In this document: one piece after another, positions 1 to 15,000 of the stretch
Numbering within the stretch: the stretch's first letter is position 1
Layout: every line of letters starts with the position of its first letter
Assembly: GCF_029870595.1 (NCBI RefSeq)
Contig: NZ_JAPDIR010000020.1
Location: 34,388 to 98,387, forward strand
From: Sphingomonas sp. CBMAI 2297
GTDB taxonomy: Bacteria > Pseudomonadota > Alphaproteobacteria > Sphingomonadales > Sphingomonadaceae
Length of the DNA stretch: 64,000 nt
Direction of reading: 5' to 3'
Translations under genes and position numbers: made by a program
Notes under the pieces: model-generated
The model's input: the letters and a program-made list of their open reading frames with translations, nothing else
Databases searched by the model: none
What the model was told of the DNA's origin: nothing

Positions 1-3000
1 CGCCGCCCGGTGCCAGCGCGCCGTTCAGGAGCGACCCGCCGCTCAGCCTATAATCGCCCGCGACATAGACGGTGCCGATATCGACGGTGCCGATGCCCGC
101 GTTGAGCTCGACGTCGCCGAAGCTGCTGCTCGCCCGGCCGAGCGCGATGCCCGTGCCGGTGATCGAGAGCGTGCCCGTGCCGACATCCACCTGCCCGCCG
201 GTGATGTCGCCGACCGCCGAGATGGTGAGGCTCCGCCTTGCGCCGAACGTGGCCGGCAGGGCCAGATTGCCCTGGGTGTCGGTGATGAAGGCATCGAGCG
301 GGACGACATCGAGCGGGTTGCCGCTCGCGAAGGTCAGCGCGCCAAGGCCGATGTCGCTGCCGGTGACCGAATAGGTGCCCGGCGTGGCGATCGAGCTCGC
401 CTGGACATCGGCATCCGCGACCAGCGTGACGTTTGCGCCCGCTACGGTGCCGAGCAGCAGCCGGCCGAGCGACCGCGCATCGACATCGCCGGCTGCGGAG
501 ATGGCGACCGCCGCGTTGTACATGGCATCGACGCCCAGCGTCGCGTTGCCGGTGGCCTGGATCTTGACCGAGCCCGGCGTGGCGCCGACGCCGTAGTCGA
601 TGACGTTCGCACTGCCGATCGCGCCAGTCGCCCCGCCCAGCGTGACGTTGCCGCCCGAGATCAGCGCGTTGAAGCCGTCGCCCGCGGCGTCGTTGTTGTT
701 GTTTAGATAGAGCGAGCCGACCGTGACGTTGCCGGTGCCGGTCACCGAGACATCGTCGCTGGTGGTGATGGCGCCGATGCTCAGGTCGTTCGCACCGCCA
801 TTGAAGGTGACATTGTTGCCCCAGAGCCCGCGCACATAGCCGCCTTTGGCAGTGATCAGGATGTCGCCAGAGGTATAGATGCCGGCAGTGGCGGTCAGAT
901 TTCCGTCGATGTTCAGCGTGACGTCGCCGGAGCCGAGGTTGCCGATGAGCCGCAGGTCCTGGGCGTTGGTGAAGCTGAATGCGGTGCCGCTATTGGCGGC
1001 GCCCTGCAGCCTCTGGACCTGGTTCTGCCGGTTGGCCGCGACGCCATAGCCGTAGAGCGCCAGCAGATCGACCGTCAGCGCACCCGCCGACTGGGTGATC
1101 TGGCCGGTCGCATCGATCACCGCCCCCATGGTCACGACGATATCGCCGGCGAGGTCGATCGCGCCGTCATTGTACAGCTGGAAATTGCTGGCGCTCACGT
1201 CACCGAGCGCGCTGAAGCGGATGGTGCGCGGGGACATCGGCGTATTGTAGAAATTCGCCCAATGCCCCGGCGTGGATATGTTCAACGTGCCGCCGGTGAT
1301 CGGATCGGCGCCGGCGACGTTGATGTCCCCGCCCGCGATCAGCGTCATGGTCGAGCTGGTGCCGGCGGTGAGCGCGCCGGCGATGTCGAGGGCACCGCTG
1401 GTCTTGAAGGTCAGGTCGCCGCCCGCGCTCAGCGCGTTGATCCTGCCGATCGTGTTGCTGCCGCCGAGCAGCATGTCGCCGGTCGCCGAACCCGTAATGC
1501 TCGCGGCGCTGATGAGCGAGCCGGCGGACTGAGTGACCGAGCCGTTGGTCGCGGCCACGCTGAAGGCGCCCGCCGCGATGACGTTGCCGGTCAGGCTGAC
1601 ATTCGCGGCACTGATCGAGACGGTGCCGCTCCCCGCCGAGAGATTGCCGAACTGGCCGACGCGATCGGTGCCGAACAACAGGCTGATATTGCCCGCAAGG
1701 GCGGTGGCGCCGAGCGTGCCGCTGATATCGGCACCGGCACCGCTATCGGTGACGCTGGTGCCGCGGACGAACAAATTGCCGTCCACGGTCGCGTTGTTCA
1801 GGGTGACCGCGCTGCCGGTCGCCGAGACCGTCGCATTGCCGTTGAAGTTGAAGTTCAGCTCGAGCGGCCCAGCCCCGGAGATGTTGTTCAGCGTTGCCGT
1901 GCCGGCGGTGCCGGTGTTGCTCAGGCTGATCATCGGCGTGGTGATCACGCCGCCGCTGGCCATGGTCAGCGCGAAGTCGGTCGCCAGCGCCGAGCGGACA
2001 AAGGCGACGCTGCCGGTGCCGTTCAGCCAGCCGGTGATGTCGGTCGTGCCCACCGCCAGCGAGATATTGACGCCGGAGAGATTGCCGAGATGGGCGATGA
2101 CGTTGTCGCCGGTCAGCTCGATATCGCCGCCGGTGGCGTCGATATTGAGCAGGTTCGCCTTGACCGAGTTGGCGGTGATGCGGCCGACGGTCAGGTCCAC
2201 CGTGCCGTTCCCGGCGGCGATCCGGCCGGCATTGAAGATATTGGAGCTGGTGGTGAGCGTGATGTCGCCGTTCTGCGAGGTCAGGCTGTCGATATAATTG
2301 AAGCTGCCGCCGAGCAGCTCGACGCTCCCCGCAGCAGTGACGTCGAGGATGTTGGCGGTGAACAGACCGCCCGGGTTGGTGACGCTGCCGGTATCCGAAT
2401 AGAGGCCGAGCGTGCTGCCGGCATGGACGGTGCCCCACAGCGCGACGTCACCGACATTGCGGAAGAGGAAGTCGCCACTGGTGGTGACCGTGCCGAGCCG
2501 GCCGACCGCATTGGCCTGCTGCAGGTCGGCGCTGTCCGCGTCGACGCTCAGCGTCTGCCCGGTGATCGTGCCGCCGGTCTGGTTGATGCCCGCGGCGCCG
2601 TTCAGCGTGACGCTGGTTCCGGCGGTGATGGCGCCGGTCAGGTCATAGGCGGCCGCGCCGTTATAGGTCAGCTCGGTGCCGGCACTGAGCGCGCCGACGG
2701 TGCCGATCGCATTGGCCTTGTCGAGCGAGAGCGAGCCATGCGCCGAGGCGGTGATCGAGCCGCCGGTCATCGCGCCCGACTGCCAGATATTGCCGTTGAT
2801 CGAACGGACGTCGATCGCCCCGCCATTCGCCGCGGTGATGCCGGCGATCGTGAAGGTGCCGGTGTTGACGAAGGTGACGTCGTCGCCCGCCAGGATCACG
2901 TCGCTGCCGGCGTCGATCTGGTTGGCCGCGCCCAGATCGATATCGCCCGCCGCGCTCACCCTGAGCCAGCCGGTGTTGATCCGGCCGCCCGTCTGGCGGA

Positions 3001-6000
3001 CCGCGCCGCCGGCATTCAGCGTGAAGGTGTCGTCCGCATCGACATCGGCGGTCAGCGTGACCGCATCCAGGCTGGCGATCTTGACATAGCCATTGGGGCT
3101 GCTCAGCGCGCCGAGCGAGGCGATGTGGTTGGTCGCGCCGTTCAGGTCGACAAAGGCATAGCCGGTGGCGATCAGCTTGTTCGCGGTGATCGAGCCGGAG
3201 GTCTGGCGGACATAGCCGCCATTCGCCGTGCCGCCGAGCGTGACGGTGTCGCCGCTGATATCGCCCTGGATATCCAGCAGGGTGGAGAGGATCGAGACGT
3301 CGCCCGTCGTGGCGGTCGCGCCATAGACATAGCTCATATTGCCGGTGAGCGAGATGCCGGTCGCCGCCTGGGCGGTGATCCCGCCGCTGTTGACCGCCCC
3401 GCCCGCCATCGAGATCGAGCCGCTCTGGCTGGTCAGGATGCTCTGGTACATCCCGTTCTGGATCGCGCCCGAGATGGTGAAGCTGCCGGCATTGGTGAAG
3501 GAGAGCTGCCCCCCGCTGAACCCGCCGAGCGAAGCGACATGGTTGGCGGTGGTCAGGTCGACATAGCCGCCGGCGAGGTTCAGCGTCAGCGTGCCGGCGG
3601 TGATGTTGCCGCCAGTGAGATTGTCGCCATTGTTGATCGTGACGTTGTGGCTGCCGGCGTCGATCGCGTCGATCTGCAGCGCCGTCCCGTTGCGCAGGTT
3701 GAGATTCGAGCCGGTGGAGATCAGGCCGATGCGGCTGATCTGGTTGCCGCTATTGTCGAGCACGACATTGGTGCCGGTGGCCGAGAAGATGCCGGCGACG
3801 ATCGAAGTGCCGGCCTGCTGGGTGACGGCGCCGCCGTCCGAGATCATCTCGACGATATGGCCGGCCGCGCTGATGTTGCCGAGCGCGAAATCGCCGGTGT
3901 TGCGGAAGCGCAGGTCCTTGCCGTTCGAGTTCAGCGTCGCCAACGCGACGTCGTTGCGGTTGAGCAGGCTGATGCCGTTGGTCGCGCCCGTGCCGCTCGT
4001 CGCCTGAAGCTCGCTCGAGCGGATCACGCCGGTGCCGGTCTGGGTGAGGTTTCCGGCGGCGATGAGCCTCACCAGGCCCGGCGCCGAGATCTCGCCGTCG
4101 AGCGTCAGGTTGCCGCTGGCGTTCAGCGTGAAGCGGCCGTTCGTGGTGACGTCATTCACCGTGCCGATCGCATTGGCCTGGCCGAGCAGGATGTCGCCGC
4201 CGAGCGAAGTGACGGTCAGGGCGCCGGCGGAGATGGCGGCGATCTGGTTGATCCCGCCGGTGTCCGAGGTGAGCGAGAGCAGGCCGGGCGTGCTGACGGT
4301 GCCGAGTCTGATCGAGTCCACCGAACGGAAGCGGATGTCGCCGGTGGTCGATACGAGCTCGATGCTGCCGAAGGGGTTGGTATTGTTGGCCGCGCCAAGG
4401 GTGATCGCGCCATCCGCATGCGCGATCAGGTTGTCGCCGGTCAGCGTCCCGCCCTGCTGCAGGATCGCGCCGCTGTTCGAATAGAGCGCCAGCTGCTGGC
4501 CGAACGCGCCGACATTGTCGGTCAGGATCAGGTCGCCGGCATTGGCAAGCGTGATGTCGCCGCTGGAGCCGAGGTTGCGGACCGCGCCGAAACGGGTGAC
4601 CGCGTTGGCGTTGCTGTCCAGGCGGATGCCGCCATCCGCGGTGAGTGTGGCCGTGTCGCCCACAGTCAGGATGGTGCCGACATTCTGGCGGATCGCGCCG
4701 CTATCCGAGACCAGCGTGAGGTTGCCGCCCACCGTCATATTGGTCAGCGCGATATCGCTACTGTTGCGGAAGCGCAGATCGCCGCTGGTGGTGCCGAGCC
4801 CGCCCAGCGCGGTCACGTTGTTGGCATGGAACAGGTCGAGCCCGGTGCTGGCGTAAGCCGAGAGGCTGGCGGCGGTGATCGCGCCGCTCGTCTGGCTGAT
4901 CGCGCCGTCGATGGAAATGAGCGTGACGGCGTTGCTCAGGATGCTGCCGACCAGCGTCAGATCGTCGCGCACCGTGAAACTGGCCGCATTGGCCGCAGTC
5001 AGGCTGCCGAGCTGCCCGACCTGGTTCGCCCGGGTCAGCACGATCTGGTTGCCCGCGCTCGCGTCCAGCCGGGCCGCGGTGATGATGCCGGCATTCTGGT
5101 TGATCGAGCCCAGGGTGGCGTTCAGCGAGACGGCATTGCCGCCGCCGGCCGTGATGTCGCCGCCCAGCGCGAAGCCGCTGTTGCTGGAATAGGAGATGCC
5201 GCCATTCTGCGTCGCCAGGCCATAGATCGTCCCGACATCGTTGTTGGCGTTCATGGTGATCGCACCGGCGGCGGTGACGTCGAGCCCGCCCGCCGTGATC
5301 GCGCCGCCGAGCTGGGAAAGCGTGCCGCCCGTGCCGAGCGACAGGCGCCCGGTGCCGAGGTTGATCGTGCCGTTGACGCTGAGGCTCGAGCTGGACCGGA
5401 AGGATGCGTCGCCGCCCGCGGTGACGTTGCCCAGCGTGCCGATCCGGCCGCCCAGGTTGATGGTGCCGGAAGCCGCTGCGTTCAGCGTGTCGACATTCAC
5501 ATAGTCGCCAAGGTTGCCGATGCTGCCATTGGTGACGGTGAGCGAGGCGGTTCCGCCCTCCACGGCGCCGAACCGGGTATTGCCGTCCGAGACGACGGTG
5601 ATGCCGCCACCATTATAGGCGATCAGTGCGTCTACGCTGCCCAGCTGGTTGGTGGCGCTGGTCAGCGAGATGCCGCTCGCGCGCAGGTCGAGGAAATTGC
5701 CCGGAGCGTAGAGGATCTGGCCGGCGCTCTGCGTGATGTTGCCGCCCTGGCTCCAGAGCTCGAAATAGGGCGAGCTGATCGTACCGGTCAGCGCGACATT
5801 GCCGCTGGTGTAGATCTGCGCGGCGGTGTTGACGTTGCCGACCCCGGCGATGCTGTTCCAGATCCCGCCCGAACCGCGCAGGCTGAAGCTCTGGCCACCG
5901 CTCAGATTGATCGCGCCCGAAGTGATCAGGCCGCCATTCTGCCGGACATTGGCGTTGGCAGCGATCGTAGTGAGCGAGAGCGACTGGCCGTTCAGCGCGT

Positions 6001-9000
6001 TGATGTCGCCGGTGATGTCGAAGCTGTCGGCATCGGTATAGGCGATGCCGCCAGAGGCAGCGTTGGTCAGTCCGGCGATGTTGGCGACATTGTTGGTCGC
6101 GCTGGTGAGCGAAAGGCCGGTGGACGCGGTGGCACGCAGCGTGCCGGCGACGATCCCGCCGCTGCTCTGCGTCATCGCATGGCCGATGCTGACCAGCAGC
6201 ACTTCCTGGCCCGCCGCCGAGATGTTGCCCGCCAGGTCCAGGTTCGTGAAGGTGGAGAAGAGGATGCCGCCGCTGGTGCTGTTGGTCAGCCCGGCGATGG
6301 TGCCGATGGCATTGCCGGCATGGCCGAAGGCGATGCCCGTCGCCGCCTTCGCGAAGAGGCTGTTCGCGGCGATCGGGCCACCCTGGCTGATCGCGCCGGT
6401 ATCGGAGGTCAGCGAGAGCGCATTGATGGCATAGCCCGGTATCCCGGCGAAATCGATGCTTCCCAGATTGCGGAGCGTGACATTGCTGCCGTCGCCATAG
6501 GCGAAGCTGGAGCTGGCGCCAGTGAAGTCGTTCGCGCCGCCGAGGATCAGGTCGCCGCCCGCAGTCACGCTCAGGCTCGGCGCCACGATCTTGGCATTGC
6601 CGCTCTGCACCACCGAACCGCCGGCAGCGCTCAGCGTCGCGCTGGCCGCCGAGATCGTGCCGGCCGTCTGGGCGATCCCGCCGCTCGTCGCGGTGAGCGT
6701 CGCGCCGTTGGTGGCCGTCACGTTGCCGTCGAGCGTGAATCCGGTGCTGGCGAAATCGATGCTGGTGCCGCTCAGGCCGTGCACCGTCGCGACCTGGTTG
6801 CTGCTGCTCGTCGCCGAAAGCTGGCCGCCGGCATTGACGGTGAGCGAGCTGGCCTGGAGGCCGAAATTGTTGACGGTGATGTCGCCCGCCGCGCTCAGGG
6901 TGACGTCGCCCGCGGGGTTCATGAACTGCAGGTACAGCGCGTCGCCGTTCAGTCGCACGGTGCCGCCAGCACGGACCACGGTGGGCGTCGCGGCGCCGAA
7001 GCTGTTGCTGCCCATCAGGTCGAGATTGGCGCCGGTCAGGATCGATGCATTGGCATCGATGCGTCCCGTGCCGCTCTGCACGATGTCGCCGCTGCCGCGC
7101 AGGGTGACGTCATTGGCCGAGATCGTGCCCGCCGTCTGCGAGATGCCGCCGCCATTGGCCAGCAGGTTGACCGAGCGCAGCCCCACCTTGCTGGCGCTGA
7201 CGTCGCCCGCGACGGCGAAGCTGCCGGCATTGGAGACGAGGACGTCGCCATAGGTGGCGACCAGCTTGCTGAAGCTGTTCACGTCGACGCTGTTGGTCAG
7301 GTCGATATGGCCGGCGGTCATCGACAGGCCGTCGACATTGATCCCGCTCGAGGCGAGATTGCCCCCGGCGGTCACCACGGCATTGCCGGTGGTGTTGAGC
7401 CCCACGACGATCCCACCCGAACCGCCATTGTTGAGGGTGATGGTGCCGCCGCCGGTCGAGGTGCCGATGAAGTTGGTGAAGCGGTTGTCGCCGCCGAGCG
7501 TGATGTTGCTCGCCGCTGCCATGGCGCCGGTGGTGACGTTGACGGTCCCACCGCTCTGGGTGATCGCGCCGGCCGTGGCGATCAGGCTCGTCGCGATGGC
7601 CGTGAAGGTGCCGGTCAGATCGATATTGTTGTCGGCGACCAGGGTGAAGCCGCTGTTGACGCCGATGCCGTCGAGCTTGATGTCACCCGCGGCGTAGATG
7701 GTGGCGTTGATGGCAACCACGCTGAGCTTGTCCGCATCGACCTTGCCATGCGGGGTGGTCACCACGCCGACGGTGGTGGTGCCCGTGGTGATGTTGCCGG
7801 TGGTGCTGAGGAACACGGTGCCGGGCGCGGTGATGTCGCCTTCGATCGCCAGGCCGCCGGTGTCGCGGATGCGGATGTCGCCGACATCGGTGGTGAGACC
7901 CGCCAGTGTCGTGAAGTTGTTCGAACTGCTGTTGAAGCCGATGCCGGTCGCGGCATGCGCGATGAGCGTGTTCGCGGTCAGGGCGCTGGTCTGGCTGATC
8001 GTGCCCGTGTCCGAGGTCAGGTTCAGCGTGCCGATCGCCGTGCCGTTGCTCGGCAGCAGCAGGTTGCCCTGATTCCGGATGGTAACGTCCGCGCCCACGC
8101 CATGGCCCATGTCCGTCAGCGTGCCGAAATTGTTCGCGCCGCCGATCAGCAGGCTGGTGCCCGCGCCGATCGCCAGCCGGTCGGCAGTGATCCCGCCCGC
8201 GCCCTGGGTGATCGCGCCGCCGCCGGCGTAGATCTGGACGCCGCCGCCGGAGATGTTGCCGCTCAGGCCGAGCGCGGTGGCGGTGTAGATGTTGATGTCG
8301 GTGCCGCTCGTGCTCTTGGCAGTCAGGTCGCCGAGCCCGCGGATCTTGTTGTTGCCATAGGTGAAGACGATGCTGCCGTTGGTGGCGGTGGCGGTCAGCT
8401 TGTTGGTCTCGACATAGACGCCGGTGATATTGCCGGTATCCGAGGTCAGCGTGAGGTTGCCGTTGTTCGCGACCTGGTTGCCCGCCCCGCCCAGGTCGAG
8501 CGTGCCGACCGTGCGCAGCGTGAAGTCGCGGCTGATCGAATAGGCGTCGAGCGCGCCGATCTCGTTCGCCCCGCCCAGCGAGACGTCGATGCCGGTGAGC
8601 GCCAGGGTGTTCGCCACCACCTTGGCGCCGCTTGACTGGGTGATATTGCCCACGGCCTGGAGCTGGACATTGTCGCCGGAGATCGTGCCGCTGTTCTGCA
8701 GGATCGAGTTCTGGCTCGAATAGAGGCGGATATACTGGCCGGGGGCGTTGGCGGTGACGTTGCCGTCGAGCTTGATGTCGCCCTTGTTCTCGATGTCGAT
8801 CGCACCGGCCGACGAGGTGAGATAGCGATAGCTGCCGACATTGATGGCGACGGTCTGGTCGTTCAGATAGATTCCGCCGGCCGCGTTGATACCCACCGAG
8901 CGCGCGATCACGCTGTCGTTGTTGCCGGCCGCGCCGCCGGCATCGACGGTCAGGTCGCCGGTGGTGTCGATCTTGAAGAAGATATTCGCATTGCCGGTGA

Positions 9001-12000
9001 GATTGATGTCGCCGCCATTGCTCGAGCTCGCCCAGATGATCGCGTTGCCGGTGCTATCGAGCGTGATGCTGTCACGGGCGGTGGCGGCAACCGAGTTGGC
9101 CGAGATTGAGCCGCTGGCGCCGCGCCCGATCGTGCCGAAATTCGCTTTCAGCGTCGCGTCGCCGCCATTGGTGTTGAGCAGGCCGGCAACGGTGAGATTG
9201 CCGTCGGTGTCGATCGCGAAATTGCCGTTGGTGGTGACGGCGCCGAGCTGGACGTTGCCGCCGGCGATCAGATTTGCACTGGTCCCCGACACGTTGAGCA
9301 GGCCGCCCGCGACGACCAGCCCGCCATTGGTGGTGATCGCGCCGCCCGAAGTGAGCGAGAGCGCGCCGGCTGCGCGCACCTGGCCGGTCAGGTCGAAGGC
9401 ATCGCTATCGACGATGGTGACGTTGCCGCCGGTGCTGCGGATCGCGCCGAGATGGTCGAAGTCGTTGCCCTGATCGAGCACGATATCGCCGGCCGCATTG
9501 GCCTTGAGCGTGCCCGCGGTGATGAAGCCGCCATTGGTGCTGGTCTGGCTGATCCCGCCAGTGTCCGAGGTCAGGTCGACGGTCGCCCCGCCGGCCTGCA
9601 CCAGATAATCGAGCACGATGCCACCGACATTGCGGATCGTGATGTCGTGATAGGCGCCGAGAGAGTCCTTGTTGGTATTGAGCCCGCCGAACACATCGAC
9701 CTGGTTCGCGCCGGTCAGCGAAATGGTGCCGTCGGTGGTGACGTTGAGCCGGCCCGCGTCGATGATGCCGCCGGTCTGGTTGACGGAGCCCTGTTCGGCG
9801 CCAAGGCTCACATTGCTAGCGGTGATGTTCCCGGTCAGCGTCATGTTCCCGTAGTAGGTCCACAGGAAAACCGAGTTGGCGCTGACATTGCCCACCGACG
9901 CGATCGTGCCGGAGAGATTGACGCTGCCCACTGCCGAAGCGGTCAGGAGCGAGGTGCTGATCCCGGTATTGGTGCTGAGGATGCTGCTCGTATCCGAGAT
10001 CAGCGTGAGCGCGCCGCCGCCGCGATAGGAGTAGCTGGCGAAGCCCGGGCTGAGATCGATGAGCCCCAGATTGCGCAGCGTCAGGTCGCCGCCCACGTTC
10101 AGGCCGGTGATCCTGGTGAAGTCGTTGGCCCCGCCCAGCGTCGTGGTGCCGCCGCTGGTCAGCGACAGGTCGGTGCTGTGCAGGCTCGCGCCCGCTCCCT
10201 GGCTGATCGTGGTGCCGGCATTGAGCGCCATCGTGTCGGCGGTGAGCGTCGTGCCCGCATTCTGGGTGATCGCGCCGCTGGTCGAGGTCAGCGCCAGGCT
10301 GTTGCCGGCCGCATTGATCGACTGGCTAATGTTGAAGCTGCCGGCATTGGTGAAGGCGCTCGCCCCGCCCGCGCTCAGCGTGCCGAGATTGGTGACGGCG
10401 TTGGCGCGGGTCGCGTTTACCCCGGCGGTCGCCGACAGGTTCAGCGTATCGGCGGTGATCACGCCGCCGGTCTGGTTGAGCGCGCCTAGTTCGTCGGAAA
10501 TCGTCACCGTCTGGCCGATGGCGCTGATATTGCCGGCCAGCGTGGCGCCGTAGCCACCGTTGTTGGTGGCGATGCGGATGCCGCCACTCGTGGTGTTGGT
10601 GAGGGTACCCAGATTGATGATGTTGTTCGCGCCAAAGGCACCGCCCGACAGGTCGATGCCGGTGACCGCGCTCAGGTTGAGCGTATTGTACGCATTGACA
10701 TAGCTCGTTCCGCTCTGCTGGGTGATCGCGCCGCCCGAGGTCAGCGAGATCGTGTCGCCCGAGAGGCCTTGTATAATGGCGAGGTCGCCCACGGTGTTGA
10801 TCGTGACGCTGGTGCTGCCCTGCGTCTGGAGCAGCTTCGCGAACTGGTTCGCGCGGGTGAAGGTGACCGTGCCGGCCTGAGCGCCGAAAGCGTCGGCGCT
10901 GATGATGCCCGCGCTCTGCGTAATCGCGCCGTTGTTGCCGGCGCGCAATATGATGGACCCGGCGCCAGCGGTGAGGTTGCCCGCGACGTCGAAGCCGTCG
11001 GCATCCTGATACAGGGTGCTCCAGCCGAGATTGGTGATCCCGCCGATCGTCGTGACATTGTTGTTGGTACTGCCCAGCGCGGTATAGCCAGCAGCGTTCA
11101 GAATGAGCTGGTTCGCGCGGACATAGATGCCGGCGCCGTTGTTCTGGGTGATGCCGCCGGTGTTCGAGGTCAGCGTGAGCGTGCCGCCCGTGGCGTCGAT
11201 CCGGCTGTCAAGAATGATGTTGCCGTCGTTGCGGAACGTGATGTTGTGGCCACTGGTGAACAGATTGGCGATGAGGCTGCCCACCGTGGTGACTGCATTC
11301 GCCTGGTCGAGCGTGATGTTGTTGTTGGCGGCGACATAGAGCGTGCCGGCGGTGATCTTGGTGCCGGCGTTCTGGGTGATCCCGCCATTCATGGCGAGCA
11401 GAGTCACAGTCGTGGCGGTGATGTCGCCGGTCAGGGTGAATCCGGGAACATCGGTGCCGATCTGGATGTCGCCGGCCGCCGTCAACGTGCCGAGCGAACC
11501 GATCAGATGAGAGCCCCCGCCAATCAGGATCGAGCCGTTCAGCGCCGTGGCGGTTAGCTTCGAGGTGGTGAGCACATTGCCGGCACTGATGTCGCCGGTG
11601 TCCGAGGTCACGGTCAGCGCGCCGCCCAGGGTGGCGCCGCCGCCGGTCGTCGGATCGAGATCGATGCTGCCCAGGTTGCGCAGCGTCAGATCGCCACCGA
11701 TCGAGAGAGCGGCGATGCTGGTGAAGTCATTGGCCTGCCCAAGCGCCACATTGCCGCTGCTGGTGAGCGACAGGGCACCGCCGTGCAGCGTCGCGCCGCT
11801 GGCCTGGGTGATCGCGGAGGCGCCATTCAGCTTGATGATGTCGCCGGTGATCGTGCCCGAATTCTGCAGGATGCTCCCGCCCGAGGTCAGGCTGACGGTG
11901 TTGCCCGTACCGCCGGCGGTGACGTTGCCGGCGAGCTTGATATCTCCCTGGAGGTCGACGCTGACCAGGCCGTCGTCGGTGGAGAGGTGGCTGAAGCTGC

Positions 12001-15000
12001 CGACATCGACCGTAAAGCCCGTGTTGATCAGGCCGATTCCGGTGCCGGCGGTGATCGACACCGAATGCGCGCCCAGATCGCCGGTGTTGTACGCCTGCCC
12101 ACTCGTCTCGACGGTGAGGGCGCCGGTGGTGGTGGCCGCGAAGCCGAGATCATTGTCGCTGCTGAGATGGATGTCGCCGCCACCCGTCGAGGTCGCCCAG
12201 AAATTGGCGAAGCCCGAACCGACAAGCGTGATCGCCCCCGTTGCATAGGCATTGGTCGCCCAGGCCGAGATCGTGCCGCCATTGCTGGTGATCGCGCCAT
12301 TGGTGGTGGACAGGATCAGGGTGCTGGTGCCGGTATTGATCGCGCCGGTCAGATCGATGTTGCCGTCGCTGCTCAGGTAGAAATTGCCGCCGCCAGAAGT
12401 GCTCACTGCGCCCAGCTTGATGGCCCCGGCCCCGGTCAGCGATGCGCCGCCGCCGGCGGTTACCGCCAGCGTGCCGCCGAGCGAAAGCGCGCCCGAATAG
12501 GTTTCGATCGCCCCGTCGGACCTGAGGGTGATGTTGCCCGCCGCCGCGCTGATATCGCCATTGATGTCGAAGCCATTGTCTTCTCTAAGGCTGATATTGC
12601 CCGTCGCGCTCGTCAGGCCGGTGACGCTGCCGACCTTGTTCACGATGTAAGTCGCATCGTCGAGCAGGATGTCGCCATGCGCCTGGACGTTCAGCGTGTC
12701 GGCGATGAAGCCGCCGTACACGCCGACGGAACCCTCGTCCGAGATCAGCTTGAGCGTGTGGAAGGGAACGAGCCACATGCCCAAATTACTAGTATCGAAG
12801 TACAGATTGCCGACCGAGCGTATCGTGACGTCGGCGTTGGTGCCCCAGCTGAAATAGGGGAAAGCGCCTAACTGGTTCGCGCCGATTAACAGCAGGTCGG
12901 TACCGGCAATTGCCCCAAAATTACCATTGCTTCCCTGAATGCTCGCGCCGCTGTCCTGGTTGATCGCGTAGGTGGCGCGGAGTGAAATGTCGGCGCCGAA
13001 GATCGTGCCGGCGGCCTGGGTCAGCGTGCCGTTCGGCGCGACCAGCTCCACCCGACCGACGTCCGCTCGGCCGACATCCCCGTCGACCGTGAAGTCGCCG
13101 TTGTTATAGACAGAGACGTTCGTGCCGATCAGCCGATGATAGGTGCCGACAGCGACGGTGTTGCCATTGCTGCCGATCTGGATGTCGTGAGCGGCCTCGG
13201 CGGTCAGCGAACTGGCGGTGAGGCCGGGCCCCACGACGACATCGCCACTCTCGCCATACAGGCTGACATTGCCGAGCGCGCCGTGGAGGTAGAGTTTCAT
13301 CGCGTCGCCGCGAATCCGCACATTGCTGCCGTTGCCGCTGGTGACGTCCGAAACAAGGCTCTGGTCGCCCAGATGGTTGCCCGTCTGGTTCAGGTCGATC
13401 CCGGTGACGGCGTTGAGGGTGAAGCTGGTGCCCAGGCTGATCGTGCCGCTGGTCTGCCGGATCGCGCCGCCGCGCGAAGTGAGCGACATCGCGCCGCCCG
13501 CATGGATGACGCCGCCGAGAACGAGATTACCGTCCATCGCAAGCGTGATGTTGCCGCCCGCGCTCAGATCCCCGAACTCGGTGTAGCCGCCATCGGAGCT
13601 GAGGTTGATCGCGCCGCCCGCGGTCACGAACAGCCCGCCGGAGATCAGCGCGTTCGTGCCCGAAGACGTCGCATCGCCCCCGACGGTGAAGTGCGCGCCC
13701 GAGAAGGTGTTCACCTTGAAATCGAGATTGCCCGTCGCGTTGACCGTGATGCGCTCGCCATCGGTGGAATTGGCGATGAGGCTGGTGAAGCTGTTGGCCT
13801 TGCCGAGATCGATCTCACCAAGGGCGTTGGCGACCACGCTGCCGACCAGCCCGGCGCCGCCCGTCTGGCGGATCGCGCCGTTCGCGGCGTTGAGGATGAC
13901 TTTATAGCCGAGGTCGTTCGCGCTGCCGCTCAGGTTCAGCGTCAGGTCGCCGGTGCTGTTGACCGTGAGATCATTGGTGATCGCATAGACATATTCGAGC
14001 GTGGCGGCGCTATCGAGGTTGTAGGCGCCGCCGCCGGACAGCATGGCGCTGCCGGCCCGGATGAGGCCGCTGCCGCTGGCCTGGCCGATGTTCAGGTTGG
14101 CGCGGCCGGACGAGACGATGTCGCCGGCGATCTCCGTGCTGCCGAGGCCGTTGTAGAAGGTGATGTCGCCGCCGGCGGTGATGCCGTTGATCTTGGCGAT
14201 CTGGTTGGAGCCGCCGAACTGCATCGAACCGCCGGACCGGGCCGTCAGCGTGCCGGTGGTGATTGCGCCGATATTGCTCCAGAGCACCCCCTCGGCGGCA
14301 AGGTCGACCGTACCCCCGGCGGCGTTCATGTTGGTGCCGACAGTGATCGAGCCGCTGGACAGCATCGAGATCGCAGGCGCGGTGAAATCCATGAAGTTGC
14401 CGCTGGCGATATCCGCACCGCCATTGCCGGCGACGGCAGCCGCATCCGCCGCGCCGTTCACGATATTGTGCCCGGTGGTGAGGACGATCGCGCCGGTCTC
14501 GTCGAGCGCCGCAGTCGTCGCGGTCAGGTTGCCCGTGAGCAGCAGGCGGGACATGACGCCGGTCTTCGAGACGAGCGCGGCGAACACGCGGTTGCCGCTG
14601 GTCGCGCCGCCGAGCGTGAGGGCGTCGGCATCGCCGGTGCCGTCGGCCCCGCTGGCCACTTCGAAGCTGAGCAGGTCGAGATCGTCCGCGCCGGTCTGGC
14701 GGAAGCTGATCTGGTATTTGGCCGCCGCGCCATAGAGCACGTTGCCGCCGTCCTGCGCCGAGATGCTCGATCCCGCCTCGGTGGTGATCACCGGCGCCAC
14801 CAGCGCGATCGCGCCGCCATGGCTGGTGATCTGGGCGCCGTTCTGCACGGTGATGCCGGTGCCGCTCGCCGCGCCGGTGAAGCCGAAGCTGGTCGCGGTA
14901 TCGTCGAGGAAGCCGCCTGGGCTCGAATCGGTCGCGCGGTCCACCGCCGCGGTGGTGACGAGCAGGCCGCCGGTGCTGATCCGGGCATTGGCCCCGATCA

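Noticed and set aside
1262..8635. A 2,457-codon open frame on the plus strand
   Set aside because: It is antisense to the giant exoprotein gene. The product is Arg/Ala/Gly/Asp-rich low-complexity sequence with no signal peptide or domain; the repetitive, GC-biased codon use of the sense gene keeps the opposite frame free of stops.
1..14700. CRISPR-like array suggested by regular repeats
   Set aside because: The repeats are protein-level, diverged, about 210 bp long and in one open frame; there is no short identical repeat with unique spacers and no cas gene.
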